A DNA stretch of 64,000 nucleotides from an uncultured Aquimarina sp. (GTDB taxonomy: Bacteria > Bacteroidota > Bacteroidia > Flavobacteriales > Flavobacteriaceae): assembly GCA_947497175.1 (NCBI GenBank), contig CANMFM010000001.1:1-64000 (forward strand), read 5' to 3'. The position numbers and the translations under genes are program-made. Below are positions 52,902 to 60,891 of the stretch, piece after piece. The notes under the pieces were generated by a model. That model ran no database searches. It was not told the origin of the DNA and was given only the letters and a program-made list of their open reading frames with translations. The number at the start of each line of letters is the position of its first letter. The first letter of the stretch is position 1.

Positions 52902-53483
52902 ATGAAAAAACTAACAGCATGTATTTTATTATCGACTTCAATTTTATTTTCTAGTTGCCTGGGATCTTTTTCGGCATTTAATGGATTAAGAGATTGGAAT
53001 GATGGCCTGACCAGTAGCAAGTTTTTAGATAACCTTATCTTCTGGGTATTAAATATTATACCGGTTTACGGGTTATTTTTTGTTGGTGATGTTATCATCT
53101 TTAATGTTATAGAGTTCTGGAGTGGCTCTAATCCTTTAGCAATGAATGAAGGTGACATCGAAACACAAATCGTTGAGAAAGATGGAAGTACTTTTGAAAT
53201 GATCGCTACAAAGAATAGATTGCAAATAAAAATAATCGATGGCAAAAGAAAGGGAGAAAAATTAGATTTAGTTTACAGCCCTTCCCAAAAGTCATGGAGT
53301 GCTATCAAGCCCGATGGAGAGGTAATTAAATTGTCTTCTTTTGAAAATGGATTTTATGTGATGCATTTGCCTGATGGAGAAAAAGTGAAAATTGACCCAA
53401 TGGCATCAAGAAGTGAAGGTTTAGCACTAATTCAAAACAAAGTTGCTCATTATGAAAACTGCTTGTTAGCAGAAAACAACTAA
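52902..53483 (+). CDS. DUF3332 family lipoprotein
   Basis: 193 residues. Lipoprotein signal MKKLTACILLSTSILFSSC. DUF3332 features: LGSFSAFNGLRDWNDGLTSSKFLDNLIFWVLNIIPVYGLFFVGDVIIFNVIEFWSGSNPL (two hydrophobic hairpin segments), followed by a beta-rich tail with DGKRKGEKLDLVY. The internal hydrophobic segments suggest it also inserts in the membrane. Function unknown. Followed by a terminator. Confidence 0.87.
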   Translation: MKKLTACILLSTSILFSSCLGSFSAFNGLRDWNDGLTSSKFLDNLIFWVLNIIPVYGLFFVGDVIIFNVIEFWSGSNPLAMNEGDIETQIVEKDGSTFEMIATKNRLQIKIIDGKRKGEKLDLVYSPSQKSWSAIKPDGEVIKLSSFENGFYVMHLPDGEKVKIDPMASRSEGLALIQNKVAHYENCLLAENN

Positions 53484-53507
53484 TTCGTGTTGTAGTATAA
53501 AAGAATA

Positions 53508-53545
53508 GGTCTTTCTTAATTAAAAAGAAAGATCTTTCTTTTTTA
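53508..53545 (+). terminator. rho-independent terminator
   Basis: GTCTTTCTT, loop AATTAAA, AAGAAAGAT (one G-T pair), then TCTTTCTTTTTT. It ends the DUF3332 gene. Confidence 0.65.
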
Positions 53546-53561
53546 GAATAGAAAATAAGCG

Positions 53562-54179
53562 CTAATGATGATCAAAAATATTACACATGTCAGAATAATC
53601 ATTATCTTGAAGACTTAATAACCGAAGGTATGCTTTGAATATCTCCTTTATTTGATCTTCATCACAATCTATTTCTTCATTTTTTACAGTATCTGATAGC
53701 TCATGCTTAGTGTTAAGATGGTCTGCCGAGTTATTTTCGTATTTTTTAATTAGGCATTTTATGGCAGTTCTGTCGCTAAAATAAATACGGTCTTCTTCAT
53801 ATATCCATATCTCATTAGTAAATTCTTGATCTGTAGGTGTACATTCATAATCCCATATCCACGAAGCATACTCAGAAAAATAGAAGATTAAACTGTTATC
53901 CCAAACATAATAATGATCGGTATAATTACTATGTTCTTCATTACGATTATAGTTGATATACACCAATTTGTTATTGTGGTAATAAAAAGATGCTGATAAG
54001 TTGATTTGTCCATCATCATTACAATCACTGGTGATCGATATCTCTCTTAGATTGTTTTGTTCAAATAATGTTGAGAGCCTAGTATATTTCTGTCTTATAT
54101 CTTTTAAAACATACTCATTGTTTTGACCATGAGTACAGAAAAAAGTAAAAAAGCATGACAAGACAAAAAACAATTTCAT
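53562..54179 (-). CDS. secreted protein of unknown function
   Basis: 205 residues; no family recognised. Signal peptide MKLFFVLSCFFTFFCTHGQ. The mature protein is rich in Tyr, Asn, Asp and Glu (YYHNNKLVYINYNRNEEHSNYTDHYYVWDNSLIFYF), with beta character in the middle and an acidic C-terminal helix (EIDCDEDQIKEIFKAYLRLLS). It may be a small periplasmic or surface protein. Divergent from the gene at 54244, with 64 bases between. Confidence 0.65.
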   Translation of the reverse strand: MKLFFVLSCFFTFFCTHGQNNEYVLKDIRQKYTRLSTLFEQNNLREISITSDCNDDGQINLSASFYYHNNKLVYINYNRNEEHSNYTDHYYVWDNSLIFYFSEYASWIWDYECTPTDQEFTNEIWIYEEDRIYFSDRTAIKCLIKKYENNSADHLNTKHELSDTVKNEEIDCDEDQIKEIFKAYLRLLSLQDNDYSDMCNIFDHH

Positions 54180-54243
54180 ATTAAGTTGAATTGAAACAAT
54201 TATCTAAATTTACTGTACCAAACTCATAAATTGACAAAAAACC

Positions 54244-54582
54244 ATGAAAACTTCAATGATTAATGCGCTACGATGTACTGTCTTTCTGCTATGTATAACT
54301 TTTGAATCAGTTTCTCAGGATATTCCTAAATATGATTATCTTGAAGTTATTGTAATCCAGAAAGTAAACAATAGTGGTAAAGTGAAACGTATAAAGGTTG
54401 AAGAACAACAATCTCTGAAAGGAAAACAAATAACCATCAAACAGATCGAAAAATTAGAAAGCACTTCAGATTTATTAAACTTTATGAATGCTGCAAATTG
54501 GGAGTTTTTAGATCGACAATCTGTAGTTTCTGAAGAGAACGACCCGGTTTGGATGAGTTATGTTTTTAGGAAGAAAAAGTAA
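54244..54582 (+). CDS. small secreted protein, DUF4177-like
   Basis: 112 residues. Signal peptide of about 25 residues (MKTSMINALRCTVFLLCITFESVSQ). The rest has the pattern YDYLEVIVIQKV... LLNFMNAANWEFLDRQSV...DPVWMSYVFRKKK, which resembles DUF4177 (an initial Y-x-Y-x-V strand, a GWEL-like core and a final YxFKR strand). The assignment is by pattern only. Monocistronic with a terminator after it. Confidence 0.6.
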   Translation: MKTSMINALRCTVFLLCITFESVSQDIPKYDYLEVIVIQKVNNSGKVKRIKVEEQQSLKGKQITIKQIEKLESTSDLLNFMNAANWEFLDRQSVVSEENDPVWMSYVFRKKK

Positions 54583-54594
54583 TCCCTTATATCC

Positions 54595-54629
54595 ATAAAA
54601 AAACCCCTGCCTGCAAGCAAGGGTTTTTC
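54595..54629. terminator. bidirectional terminator between convergent genes
   Basis: AAAACCC(C)TGC ... GCAAGGGTTTTT with A7 on the left and T5 on the right; it can serve both the gene at 54244 and leftward ahcY. Confidence 0.75.
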
Positions 54630-54686
54630 TATACCTTTAACTATAATGCCATCTCAAAAATCCTGGGATACACATGTAGTTTTATT

Positions 54687-56003
54687 TTAGTATCTATAGT
54701 ATTCTGGTTTATACGGTCCTTCAACGGTAACACCAATATACTCTGCTTGTTCTGGTCTAAGGGTTTCTAGTTCTACTCCAAGACGTGCTAAGTGTAATTT
54801 AGCAACCTTTTCATCAAGATGCTTTGGCAACATGTATACTTCGTTCTTATAGTTTTCAGAATTATTCCAAAGTTCAATTTGAGCCAAGGTTTGATTAGTA
54901 AATGAGTTACTCATTACAAAGCTTGGGTGCCCTGTGGCACAACCAAGGTTTACCAAACGTCCTTCTGCCAGGATGATGATATCTTTACCATCGATAGTGT
55001 ATTTATCTACTTGTGGTTTTATTTCATCTCTGGTATTACCATAATTATCATTTAACCATGCCATATCAATCTCATTGTCGAAGTGGCCAATATTACAAAC
55101 GATAGCTTTATCTTTCAAAGCTTTGAAATGTTGTGCCTGTACAATATCCTTATTACCTGTAGTGGTGATTACGATATCGGCATTTTCTATAACAGTTTCT
55201 AATTTCTTTACTTCAAACCCATCCATTGCTGCTTGTAAAGCACAGATAGGATCAATTTCGGTCACCGTTACAATAGATCCAGCTCCTCTAAATGATGCCG
55301 CAGTACCTTTTCCTACGTCTCCATATCCACAAACAACAACACGTTTACCAGCAAGCATTGTATCAGTCGCTCTACGTATAGCATCTACTGCACTCTCACG
55401 GCATCCGTATTTGTTATCAAACTTAGATTTTGTAACAGAATCATTTACATTAATGGCAGGCATTGGCAGGGTTCCATTTTTCATTCTTTCGTACAAACGG
55501 TGAACACCTGTAGTTGTTTCTTCAGATAGTCCTTTGATACCATCAACTAACTCTGGATATCTGTCTAATACCATATTAGTAAGATCTCCACCATCGTCTA
55601 AGATCATATTTAAAGGTTTACGATCTTCTCCAAAGAATAACGTTTGTTCTATACACCAATCAAACTCTTCCTCATTCATTCCTTTCCAAGCATATACTGG
55701 GATACCGGCATCTGCAATAGCAGCAGCAGCTTGATCCTGAGTAGAAAAAATATTACAAGAACTCCAAGTAACTTCTGCTCCTAACGCCTGTAATGTCTCT
55801 ATAAGCACAGCAGTTTGTATAGTCATATGCAGACATCCTGCAATACGGGCACCTTTAAGAGGTTGCTCATCTTTATATTCTTCTCTAAGGGACATTAATC
55901 CTGGCATTTCAGCTTCAGCTAATTCGATTTCTTTTCTTCCCCAGGCAGCTAATGAAATATCTTTCACCTTGTAAGGAACGTAAGGTACTGTTTTGGTACT
56001 CAT
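54687..56003 (-). CDS. ahcY: adenosylhomocysteinase
   Basis: 438 residues. Hydrolyses S-adenosylhomocysteine to homocysteine and adenosine, removing the product inhibitor of methyltransferases. Motifs: [20 protein letters not shown] (residues about 53-72), [44 protein letters not shown] site [20 protein letters not shown], and the C-terminal [22 protein letters not shown] with the conserved Lys-Pro-x-x-Tyr-Arg-Tyr end. The -7 box on the minus strand lies at 56116 to 56109, giving a leader near 100 nt in which I see no SAM/SAH riboswitch. Confidence 0.97.
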   Translation of the reverse strand: MSTKTVPYVPYKVKDISLAAWGRKEIELAEAEMPGLMSLREEYKDEQPLKGARIAGCLHMTIQTAVLIETLQALGAEVTWSSCNIFSTQDQAAAAIADAGIPVYAWKGMNEEEFDWCIEQTLFFGEDRKPLNMILDDGGDLTNMVLDRYPELVDGIKGLSEETTTGVHRLYERMKNGTLPMPAINVNDSVTKSKFDNKYGCRESAVDAIRRATDTMLAGKRVVVCGYGDVGKGTAASFRGAGSIVTVTEIDPICALQAAMDGFEVKKLETVIENADIVITTTGNKDIVQAQHFKALKDKAIVCNIGHFDNEIDMAWLNDNYGNTRDEIKPQVDKYTIDGKDIIILAEGRLVNLGCATGHPSFVMSNSFTNQTLAQIELWNNSENYKNEVYMLPKHLDEKVAKLHLARLGVELETLRPEQAEYIGVTVEGPYKPEYYRY

Positions 56004-56108
56004 AGGATTTATTTTATGTTTATGAAGTGCATTTTAGTATTTGGCACTAAATTGTTCTAAATTCGTTTTTCCAGAAAAAAGAGTAATAATCCCTCGATTT
56101 TCAGTTTG

Positions 56109-56116
56109 CAAAGATA
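56109..56116 (-). promoter_or_regulatory. -7 promoter box of ahcY
   Basis: Minus strand TATCTTTG; it sits 22 bases from the oppositely oriented gene at 56139. Confidence 0.6.
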
Positions 56117-56138
56117 CATAATAACTTTAAGAATTTAA

Positions 56139-56774
56139 ATGCCTCTTTACAAAATAATAACAGTAGATCAAAGTACTAACATATTGATTTGGAAGATAGA
56201 AGAGTCTTACGAAGATCTTTGTAAAGACGTAGATTTAACTCCACACTGCAGAGACAGAGTATCAAATATGAAATCTGATATACACCGTAGAGGTTTTATG
56301 AGTGTAAGGCATCTTTTGGCATTACAAGAATATACAGATTATGATTTGTTTTATGATGAAGCCGGTAAACCTCATCTTAGAGATGGTAAATATATTTCTA
56401 TTTCTCATTCTTTTACCTTTGCAACGATTATAATAAGTGATCATCCTGTTGGGATAGATATCGAAAAGCAGCGCGAGAAAATCCATAAAATTGCTCATAA
56501 ATTTATCAATACGGCAGAAGAAATATATGTAGAAGATCAAAATTTAGATAAAACACGGGTATTAACAGTGATTTGGGGAGCCAAAGAAGCGTTATATAAA
56601 TTATATGCCACTGCCGGATTGAGTTTTGAACAACATATCTATATTCCCGCATTTACATTAGATAATCCTTTTCTCTTTGGAATGATAAACTATAATAATG
56701 AAATTACTCATTATGATTTGACTTATTTGGAGTTTGAAGGTTTTACATGTGTATATGCATTACCTTCTATCTAA
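56139..56774 (+). CDS. 4'-phosphopantetheinyl transferase superfamily protein
   Basis: 211 residues. Sfp/AcpT-like. The magnesium and CoA motifs are HPVGIDIEKQREKIHKIAHKFI (about 105-127, Asp and Glu metal ligands) and VIWGAKEALYKLYA (about 146-159, W-x-x-KE-A-x-K signature). N-terminal half has KPHLRDGKYISISHSFTFATI. It would transfer phosphopantetheine from CoA to carrier proteins. No carrier protein gene is adjacent, so the partner could be the fatty-acid ACP. Confidence 0.88.
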   Translation: MPLYKIITVDQSTNILIWKIEESYEDLCKDVDLTPHCRDRVSNMKSDIHRRGFMSVRHLLALQEYTDYDLFYDEAGKPHLRDGKYISISHSFTFATIIISDHPVGIDIEKQREKIHKIAHKFINTAEEIYVEDQNLDKTRVLTVIWGAKEALYKLYATAGLSFEQHIYIPAFTLDNPFLFGMINYNNEITHYDLTYLEFEGFTCVYALPSI

Positions 56775-56821
56775 TATCTTTACCTTAGTACTTCTAAAAC
56801 AGAACATGTAATTATACTTTT

Positions 56822-57082
56822 ATGCAAATATCTATAGAACTCACTCTTACTCCACTTCAGGATGATTTTGAAGAACATATTATTCGATTCATAAAACGCT
56901 TAAGAACATCAGAATTTACAGTTTTAGAAAATCCATTAAGTACCCAAGTTTATGGAGATTATAATGAGCTAATGCCTTTTTTGACATCAGAAATTCAAAA
57001 AGCTTTTACTGATATGGAGCATGTTTTGGTACATATGAAAATTGTAAAAAGCAATAGAAGTGATTATGAACCAAATTTTTGA
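56822..57082 (+). CDS. YkoF-like/MTH1187-type thiamine-binding protein
   Basis: 86 residues of the MTH1187/YkoF family: MQISIELTLTPLQDDFEEHIIRFIKRLRTSEFTVLENPLSTQVYGDYNELMPFLTSEIQKAF. The TxVxG-x(Y)-E segment in the middle is the usual family core. YkoF-type proteins bind thiamine or hydroxymethylpyrimidine. It overlaps the PnuC-like gene by 17 bases, so the two are translationally coupled, which links the transporter to thiamine as well as to nicotinamide. Confidence 0.82.
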   Translation: MQISIELTLTPLQDDFEEHIIRFIKRLRTSEFTVLENPLSTQVYGDYNELMPFLTSEIQKAFTDMEHVLVHMKIVKSNRSDYEPNF

Positions 57083-57698
57083 TTTTTTCTTTGGGCAGTA
57101 TGCCAGCTATTCTACCCTTGATATTGCACTAGAGATTACTGCTGTTCTTTTTGGTATTACCAGTGTATTGTTTGCTTGGCTTAACAGGATTTGGGTATAT
57201 CCAACGGGGATAATCAGTACGGCAATTTATGTATATTTACTTTTAAAATGGTCACTATTGGGAGATATGATGATCAATGCTTATTACTTTATCATGAGTA
57301 TTTATGGATGGTATATATGGACCCGTAAAATAGACGAGACTCACGTAACTCCCATTTCGAGAACCACGTCGATAGAAAAACTCGTACAGCTTTTAATCTT
57401 CATAGGAACTCTTGTTTTTGTATACGTGGTTTACATTGCTTTTGATAAGTGGAATGATTGGACTGCCTATGTAGATACTTTAACCACAGCGATATTTTTT
57501 GTTGGGATGTGGTTAATGGCGCGAAGAAAAATAGAAAACTGGATTTTTTGGATCGTAGGCGATATCATTTCAGTTCCGTTGTATTTTTACAAGGGATTCA
57601 CATTTTCTAGTTTTCAATATATCATTTTTACTATTATGGCAATTTTTGGATATCTAGCATGGAAAAAAAGCTTAAACAACAACCTGGTAACTGCTTAA
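57066..57698 (+). CDS. pnuC: PnuC-family vitamin transporter
   Basis: 210 residues from the ATG at 57066 (a GTG at 57060 would add two). Seven hydrophobic helices of the PnuC fold: LEITAVLFGITSVLFAWLNRIWVYPTGIISTAIYVYLLLKWSLLGDMMINAYYFIMSIYGWYIW is the signature N-terminal half. PnuC members carry nicotinamide riboside; the PnuT branch carries thiamine. Upstream YkoF-like and downstream NadR-like kinase genes point to thiamine and nicotinamide riboside respectively, so specificity is unresolved. Overlaps the kinase gene by 40 bases. Confidence 0.9.
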   Translation: MNQIFDFFFGQYASYSTLDIALEITAVLFGITSVLFAWLNRIWVYPTGIISTAIYVYLLLKWSLLGDMMINAYYFIMSIYGWYIWTRKIDETHVTPISRTTSIEKLVQLLIFIGTLVFVYVVYIAFDKWNDWTAYVDTLTTAIFFVGMWLMARRKIENWIFWIVGDIISVPLYFYKGFTFSSFQYIIFTIMAIFGYLAWKKSLNNNLVTA

Positions 57699-58240
57699 AA
57701 GTAGTACTGTTTGGTCCAGAATCTACTGGAAAAACGACGTTGTCTAAACAGTTGGCCGAACATTACAATACGCAATGGGTTCCAGAATATATGAGGGAAT
57801 ACCTTCAAAAAAAGTGGGATCAAACTAAAAAAACCTGTACCTATGATGATTTACTTCCTATAGCAATTGGTCAAATGAAATTAGAAAACCAATTGACCCT
57901 TAAAGCCAATAAACTATTATTTAGTGATACTAATTTACTAGAATTAAAAGTGTATTCGGAAGTATATTATCAGGAATCGGTACCAGAAATATTAAATAAG
58001 TTTTCGTTAGAAAATCACTATGATTTGTATCTTTTGACTTATATTGATGTCCCTTGGATCCCCGATGATCTAAGAGATAAGCCTAAGGAAAGAGAAAAAA
58101 TGTTTTTACGATTTAAAGAATCGCTGGAAAAATATAAACTTCCTTATGTAGTAATAAAAGGAGATAAAATATCCCGTTTAAAGAAAGCAATAACTAGTGT
58201 TGATCAATTAATAAAACAACAAAGTGAACATAACAGATAA
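57659..58240 (+). CDS. NadR-like nicotinamide riboside kinase domain protein
   Basis: 193 residues. P-loop GPESTGKTTLSK (19-30), followed by VPEYMREYLQKKWDQ and FSDTNLLELKVYSEVYY (lid and base motifs of the NadR kinase domain). It lacks the N-terminal adenylyltransferase and HTH of full NadR. Would phosphorylate an imported nicotinamide riboside to NMN and so trap it, in keeping with the overlapping PnuC gene. A thiamine-kinase role is less likely but possible because of the YkoF-like gene. Overlaps DUF4301 by 17 bases. Confidence 0.87.
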   Translation: MEKKLKQQPGNCLKVVLFGPESTGKTTLSKQLAEHYNTQWVPEYMREYLQKKWDQTKKTCTYDDLLPIAIGQMKLENQLTLKANKLLFSDTNLLELKVYSEVYYQESVPEILNKFSLENHYDLYLLTYIDVPWIPDDLRDKPKEREKMFLRFKESLEKYKLPYVVIKGDKISRLKKAITSVDQLIKQQSEHNR

Positions 58241-59789
58241 AGATATAAAGCTGATCAAATCCAAAGGATTGACGGTTGATAAAGTACTCTCTCAAATAGA
58301 AATTTTTAAGAATGAAATTCCTTTTGTAGCTTTAAGAAGTGCAGCTACTCTTGATTATGGTATTCTCAAATTTTCTGAGCATTATCAAACAGAATTAGCC
58401 AAATTATACGATGCTAGATTAGCAGGTCTCGAAACCATAAAATTTGTTCCTGCATCAGGAGCGGCAACACGAATGTTTAAAGATTTATTTAGATTTTTAG
58501 ATAATTACGATTGCGAAAAAGAAAGCTTAAATTCTTATACGAATCACGAAAAAGCAGATGCCATCCGTCTTTTCTTAATCGGGTTAGAAAAATTCCCATT
58601 CTATGATATAGTCATGGAAAAAGTAAAAAAGGCTTATCCTACATTCGAATCCTTATCTGAAGGTAGACAACTTTATATTTTTGTCGAAATGATGCTAAAG
58701 GAAAAAGGGCTGAATTATGGAGGGTTTCCTAAGGGGTTGCTTCCGTTTCATAAGTATTCGAATAGTATAGCGACTTCATTTGAAGAACATCTTTACGAAG
58801 CTGCAGGATACAATACAAATGATAAAGGAGAGTCTGAATTACATTTTACCATTTCCAAAGAGCATTTAAAGGATTTTAAAGGAGAGTTTGAAAGAATTAA
58901 GAAAAAAGTAGAAGAAAAAACCAATACTAACTTTACAATTACCTATTCTTTTCAAAAATCAGAAACCGACACCATCGCAGTTACTAAAGATAATGAGCCC
59001 TTTAGAAAAGAAGATGGCTCATTAGTATTTAGACCTGGAGGACATGGAGCCTTGATAGAAAATCTGGACGATCTGGATGCTGATATCATATATATTAAAA
59101 ACATAGATAATGTGGTAGTTCGCAAATATCAAGATGAGCTTTCTGGATACAAGAAAGTATTAGCTGGGAAATTAATAGAGATACAAGATGAGGTATTTAG
59201 AATATTGAGAGCACTAGACGAAAAAAAACCAACAGATGCAGAGCTAAAAGACATTAAGAAATTTCTTGTTCAGCAGCTTAATGTTAGATTACCCCTGGAT
59301 TTTGATAAATTTTCGGATACTTATACATTGCAGTTTTTGAGAGAATCTTTACATCGGCCAATTCGTGTTTGTGGTATGGTTATTAACGAAGGCGAACCAG
59401 GAGGAGGGCCCTTTTGGATAAAACGAGAAAACGGAAGACTAGTACTTCAAATCATTGAAACACCACAGATAAATAAAAGAGATCGCAGGCAACAAGAAAT
59501 TTTGGAGAGCGCAACCCATTTTAACCCGGTAGATTTGGTTTGTGGAGTGCGAGATTATCATGGAAACAAATTTAATCTATTAGAGTTTGTGGATCCCGAA
59601 GCAGGATTTATAACCCAAAAAACCATGAATGGTAAAGTTCTAAAAGCATTAGAATTACCAGGTTTGTGGAACGGTGCAATGGCAAATTGGATTAGTGTTT
59701 TTGTAGAAGTTCCGTTAACCACATTTAATCCGGTAAAAACAGTTAATGACCTATTAAAATCTGCACATCAGGTAAAACTTTTCTCGTGA
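58224..59789 (+). CDS. DUF4301 family protein
   Basis: 521 residues from a GTG. Matches DUF4301, a Bacteroidota family of unknown function. The N-terminal segment IKFVPASGAATRMFKDLFRF (about 72-91) looks like the nucleotide-binding GxGxxR loop of nucleotidyltransferases, and FRPGGHGALIENLDDLDADIIYIKNIDNVV (about 269-298) resembles the substrate region of UDP-GlcNAc pyrophosphorylases. So a nucleotide-sugar-type transferase is a reasonable guess. It overlaps genes on both sides, so it is tightly cotranscribed with the vitamin-salvage genes. Confidence 0.88.
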   Translation: MNITDKDIKLIKSKGLTVDKVLSQIEIFKNEIPFVALRSAATLDYGILKFSEHYQTELAKLYDARLAGLETIKFVPASGAATRMFKDLFRFLDNYDCEKESLNSYTNHEKADAIRLFLIGLEKFPFYDIVMEKVKKAYPTFESLSEGRQLYIFVEMMLKEKGLNYGGFPKGLLPFHKYSNSIATSFEEHLYEAAGYNTNDKGESELHFTISKEHLKDFKGEFERIKKKVEEKTNTNFTITYSFQKSETDTIAVTKDNEPFRKEDGSLVFRPGGHGALIENLDDLDADIIYIKNIDNVVVRKYQDELSGYKKVLAGKLIEIQDEVFRILRALDEKKPTDAELKDIKKFLVQQLNVRLPLDFDKFSDTYTLQFLRESLHRPIRVCGMVINEGEPGGGPFWIKRENGRLVLQIIETPQINKRDRRQQEILESATHFNPVDLVCGVRDYHGNKFNLLEFVDPEAGFITQKTMNGKVLKALELPGLWNGAMANWISVFVEVPLTTFNPVKTVNDLLKSAHQVKLFS

Positions 59790-60187
59790 ATACTTCTATC
59801 ATTATAAATGAATTACAATTTAAAGCCGTTAGGAGTTCTGGAGCTGGTGGGCAGCATGTCAATAAAGTATCCTCTAAGGTTGAGCTTAGTTTTGATATCG
59901 CTGGGTCTAATGGGCTTACTGAGAATGAAAAAATGATGCTCACCCAAAAATTATCTTCTAAAATTACAAACGCAGGTACACTCCTATTGCAATGTGGTGA
60001 AAGTAGAAGTCAACATAGAAATAAAGAATTGGTTATTAAAAGGCTTTTGGATATCTTGAAAGTAAATCTTCATATTCCCAAAAAAAGAAAACCAACAAAA
60101 CCTTCTAAAACGGCAATAAAAAAACGTTTAGAGAAGAAACAAAAACAAGCTTTAAAAAAGGCAAGCCGAAGAAAACCTCTTTTGTAA
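59786..60187 (+). CDS. arfB: ArfB-like peptidyl-tRNA hydrolase (ribosome rescue)
   Basis: 133 residues from a GTG whose last two bases open the TGA stop of DUF4301 (4-base overlap). Release-factor-like catalytic domain with GGQ at 21-23 (RSSGAGGQHVNKVSSKVEL), then ESRSQHRNKELVIKRL, and a strongly basic C-terminal tail (KKRKPTKPSKTAIKKRLEKK...) that enters the mRNA channel of stalled ribosomes in ArfB. It rescues ribosomes without a stop codon. Confidence 0.92.
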   Translation: MNTSIIINELQFKAVRSSGAGGQHVNKVSSKVELSFDIAGSNGLTENEKMMLTQKLSSKITNAGTLLLQCGESRSQHRNKELVIKRLLDILKVNLHIPKKRKPTKPSKTAIKKRLEKKQKQALKKASRRKPLL

Positions 60188-60289
60188 AACTCACTTATTA
60201 GAAAAAAGTGTGTAATATTTCTACAGTTTTGTGTGTATTCCACGGTTCATGGGTTTTGTTGTGCCATAAAACAAAAAAATAAAACACTG

Positions 60290-60313
60290 AATATCAAATA
60301 CTTAGTTGATATT
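60290..60313 (+). promoter_or_regulatory. palindrome overlapping a near -7 box
   Basis: AATATCAA (60290-60297), 8-base spacer, TTGATATT (60306-60313); the right arm overlaps GATATTTG (60308-60315), one base from TAnnTTTG. Possible operator for the gene at 60386. Confidence 0.3.
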
Positions 60314-60385
60314 TGGGTAAAGTATTTTCTTTGGAACAATTATTACTATTAAATAAGTGTAGAAATAATTTTACCTAATAACCCA

Positions 60386-60718
60386 ATGAAAAAGTTACCA
60401 ATGATAGTAGCGATTGTAGTAAGTATTTTTTCGGCTCAGGGTGTAGTAGCTCAAAATGAATTAGCTTATAATGATAATTTTGGATATGGAGATTATGAAT
60501 ACGAGCTACAAGAGTTTACAGAAATTAATATAGTAGAGCTACCTATCGTGATTCAGGAGATTGCAGCCAAAGATTATGAGGAGTATAGAATTACAAAAGC
60601 CTACATATCTAAAGACAATACGTATAAGATTATCTTAAATGATAAAAACAATAACACTAAAGTTGTATTTGCAAGCGCTAATGGCGAATGGATAAAGCCA
60701 AACGACAATAAATCTTAA
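60386..60718 (+). CDS. small secreted PepSY-like protein
   Basis: 110 residues. Signal peptide MKKLPMIVAIVVSIFSAQGVVAQ. Mature part: VELPIVIQEIAAKDYEEYRITKAYISKDNTYKIILNDKNNNTKVVFASANGEWIK, which resembles the PepSY-like / BLIP-like small domain (an L-P-x-x-(V/I) helix followed by a two-strand hairpin and a DxNG-W turn) common in Bacteroidota secreted proteins. Assigned by pattern. Own terminator; located before the sigma-54 regulator but not cotranscribed. Confidence 0.7.
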   Translation: MKKLPMIVAIVVSIFSAQGVVAQNELAYNDNFGYGDYEYELQEFTEINIVELPIVIQEIAAKDYEEYRITKAYISKDNTYKIILNDKNNNTKVVFASANGEWIKPNDNKS

Positions 60719-60780
60719 ATCTAGGGGTAGAAAAAGGATATCGTTTTGCAACCAAGAACGATATAAAGTTGTTTAGTGCT

Positions 60781-60816
60781 AAAAAAGAGACTCACTCCCA
60801 AGGGTCTCTTTTTTTA
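60781..60816 (+). terminator. rho-independent terminator
   Basis: AAAAAAGAGAC ... GTCTCTTTTTTT with a loop of about 12 bases; ends the PepSY-like gene. Confidence 0.82.
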
Positions 60817-60891
60817 TGTTTTTATTCGAGCTAAGTGTTTTAAAATTGTAATTTTATAACATGGCTTTTTTCAGATAATAAATTAGTAGAT

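Noticed and set aside
56040-56060. TTGGCAC-TAAA-TTGTT upstream of the phosphopantetheinyl transferase, resembling a sigma-54 -24/-12 promoter
   Set aside because: The spacing between GG and the -12 GC-equivalent is off by one and the -12 element lacks the C; there is no supporting context.
56004-56108. The ~100-nt ahcY leader as a possible SAM/SAH riboswitch
   Set aside because: No paired helices or conserved pseudoknot pattern of the known SAM/SAH classes could be recognised by eye.
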